The notes under the pieces were generated by a model. It worked only from the letters and a program-made list of their open reading frames with translations, had not been told where the DNA came from and did no database searches. Made by a program: the position numbers and the translations under genes. Of a stretch of DNA of 64,000 bases, positions 63,294 through 64,000 are shown one piece after another; the stretch's first letter is position 1; the number at the start of each line of letters is the position of its first letter. The stretch is from Arsenophonus sp052174135 (GTDB lineage Bacteria > Pseudomonadota > Gammaproteobacteria > Enterobacterales > Enterobacteriaceae): the NCBI GenBank assembly GCA_052174135.1, contig JBQMRZ010000027.1:496001-560000 (forward strand), read 5' to 3'.

Positions 63294-64000
63294 TTAAGAA
63301 CGCTTCATAAAATTAAAAAATTCATCGTTTGTTTTTGTCATTGCTAATTTATTAATTAAAAATTCCATAGCATCAATTTCACTCATAGGATGAATAATTT
63401 TACGTAATATCCACATTTTTTGTAATTCATCCGGTAAAGTCAATAATTCTTCTTTACGAGTACCAGAGCGATTATAATCAATTGCTGGAAAAACACGTTT
63501 TTCAGCTATTTTTCGCGATAAATGTAATTCCATATTTCCTGTTCCCTTAAATTCTTCATAGATTACTTCATCCATTTTTGAACCAGTATCAATTAATGCT
63601 GTAGCAATTATTGTTAGACTTCCACCTTCTTCTACATTACGTGCGGCGCCAAAAAAACGCTTTGGACGGTGTAGAGCATTTGCATCTACTCCACCAGTTA
63701 AGACTTTTCCAGAGGAAGGTACTACCGTGTTATAAGCACGAGCGAGCCGTGTAATTGAATCTAAAAGAACAATAACATCTTTTTTGTGTTCAACTAAGCG
63801 CTTAGCTTTTTCTATTACCATTTCAGCAACTTGAACATGACGAGATGCAGGTTCATCAAAAGTGGATGCAACGACTTCACCTTTAACTAGACGTTGCATT
63901 TCAGTTACTTCTTCTGGACGCTCATCAATCAACAAAACCATTAAAAGACAATCTGGATAGTTATTGGCAATATTAGCTGCAATATTTTGTAATAACATAG
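63294..64000 (-). CDS. rho: Transcription termination factor Rho, 5' part outside window
   Basis: RNA-dependent hexameric ATPase that ends transcription. The window holds the last 234 residues or so, about E. coli residue 186 to the end. LIDERPEEVTEM, HKKDVIVLLDSITRLARAYNTV (Walker B and the neighbouring region), SGKVLTGGVDANALHRPKRFFGAARN, and the R-loop region KGTGNMELHLSRKIAEKR are all nearly identical to E. coli. Its position next to wecA matches E. coli. In a genome with weak AT-rich terminators, Rho is likely to matter. Confidence 0.97.
   Translation of the reverse strand, partial: MLLQNIAANIANNYPDCLLMVLLIDERPEEVTEMQRLVKGEVVASTFDEPASRHVQVAEMVIEKAKRLVEHKKDVIVLLDSITRLARAYNTVVPSSGKVLTGGVDANALHRPKRFFGAARNVEEGGSLTIIATALIDTGSKMDEVIYEEFKGTGNMELHLSRKIAEKRVFPAIDYNRSGTRKEELLTLPDELQKMWILRKIIHPMSEIDAMEFLINKLAMTKTNDEFFNFMKRS

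Noticed and set aside
1..64000. Search for transposases, integrases, phage genes, toxin-antitoxin pairs, CRISPR repeats and defence genes.
   Set aside because: None was seen. The repeated motifs found are simple tandem repeats and hairpins, not spaced direct repeats.

Overview
The window looks like part of the chromosome of a host-restricted enterobacterial symbiont (Gammaproteobacteria, Enterobacterales). Every recognisable protein aligns closely, as I recall the sequences, with its Escherichia coli counterpart, and gene order follows the E. coli map in two blocks: ppa, rplI-rpsR-priB-rpsF, rnr, purA, hflCK, hfq, miaA, tsaE, orn, psd-mscM; and uvrD, dapF, hemCD, tRNAs, wec cluster, rho. Base composition is extremely AT-rich, especially between genes, and less than half of the window codes for intact proteins. 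I saw no IS element, prophage, CRISPR array or rRNA. An Arsenophonus-like (Morganellaceae) insect symbiont is a reasonable guess, but I cannot prove the genus by reading.

Layout. 1-4.6 kb: end of ispB, mdh, a 2.1-kb empty stretch, ppa. 6.7-8.1 kb: ribosomal S6 operon. 9.8-19.2 kb: rnr, purA, hflK-hflC, hfq and miaA, all on the minus strand, with traces of rlmB, nsrR and hflX in the gaps. 19.2-24.5 kb: a mutL ghost, then tsaE and orn. 25.3-30.0 kb: an rsgA ghost, then psd-mscM. 30.0-36.0 kb: a 6-kb gene desert with long hairpins. 36.0-41.5 kb: uvrD with a stop-split tail, a yigA ghost, dapF and a 39-codon lptM. 41.9-44.5 kb: a cyaA ghost. 45.0-46.7 kb: hemC-hemD. 48.2-48.5 kb: tRNA-His and tRNA-Arg. 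50.1-60.8 kb: ten consecutive enterobacterial common antigen genes (wecG to wecB), all frameshifted but nearly full length. 60.9-64.0 kb: a wzzE trace, intact wecA, and the end of rho.

Together the survivors cover basic cell maintenance: TCA cycle (mdh), pyrophosphate removal (ppa), translation (S6 operon, miaA, tsaE, tRNAs), RNA turnover (rnr, orn, hfq, rho), purine, haem and diaminopimelate synthesis, membrane lipid and quinone side-chain synthesis (psd, ispB) and LPS-transport assembly (lptM). Losses are in regulation (cyaA, nsrR), mismatch repair (mutL), ribosome accessory GTPases (rsgA, hflX), rRNA methylation (rlmB) and the ECA surface glycan.

The main result of the hunt is that many 'empty' stretches are not featureless. 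Several hold ghosts of the gene that E. coli carries at that position, on the expected strand and at nearly the original length. Two ages of decay are visible side by side: old AT-saturated ghosts, and a freshly broken ECA cluster. I found no convincing novel functional system. All family comparisons are from memory of E. coli proteins, and ghost calls rest on short translated blocks plus synteny.
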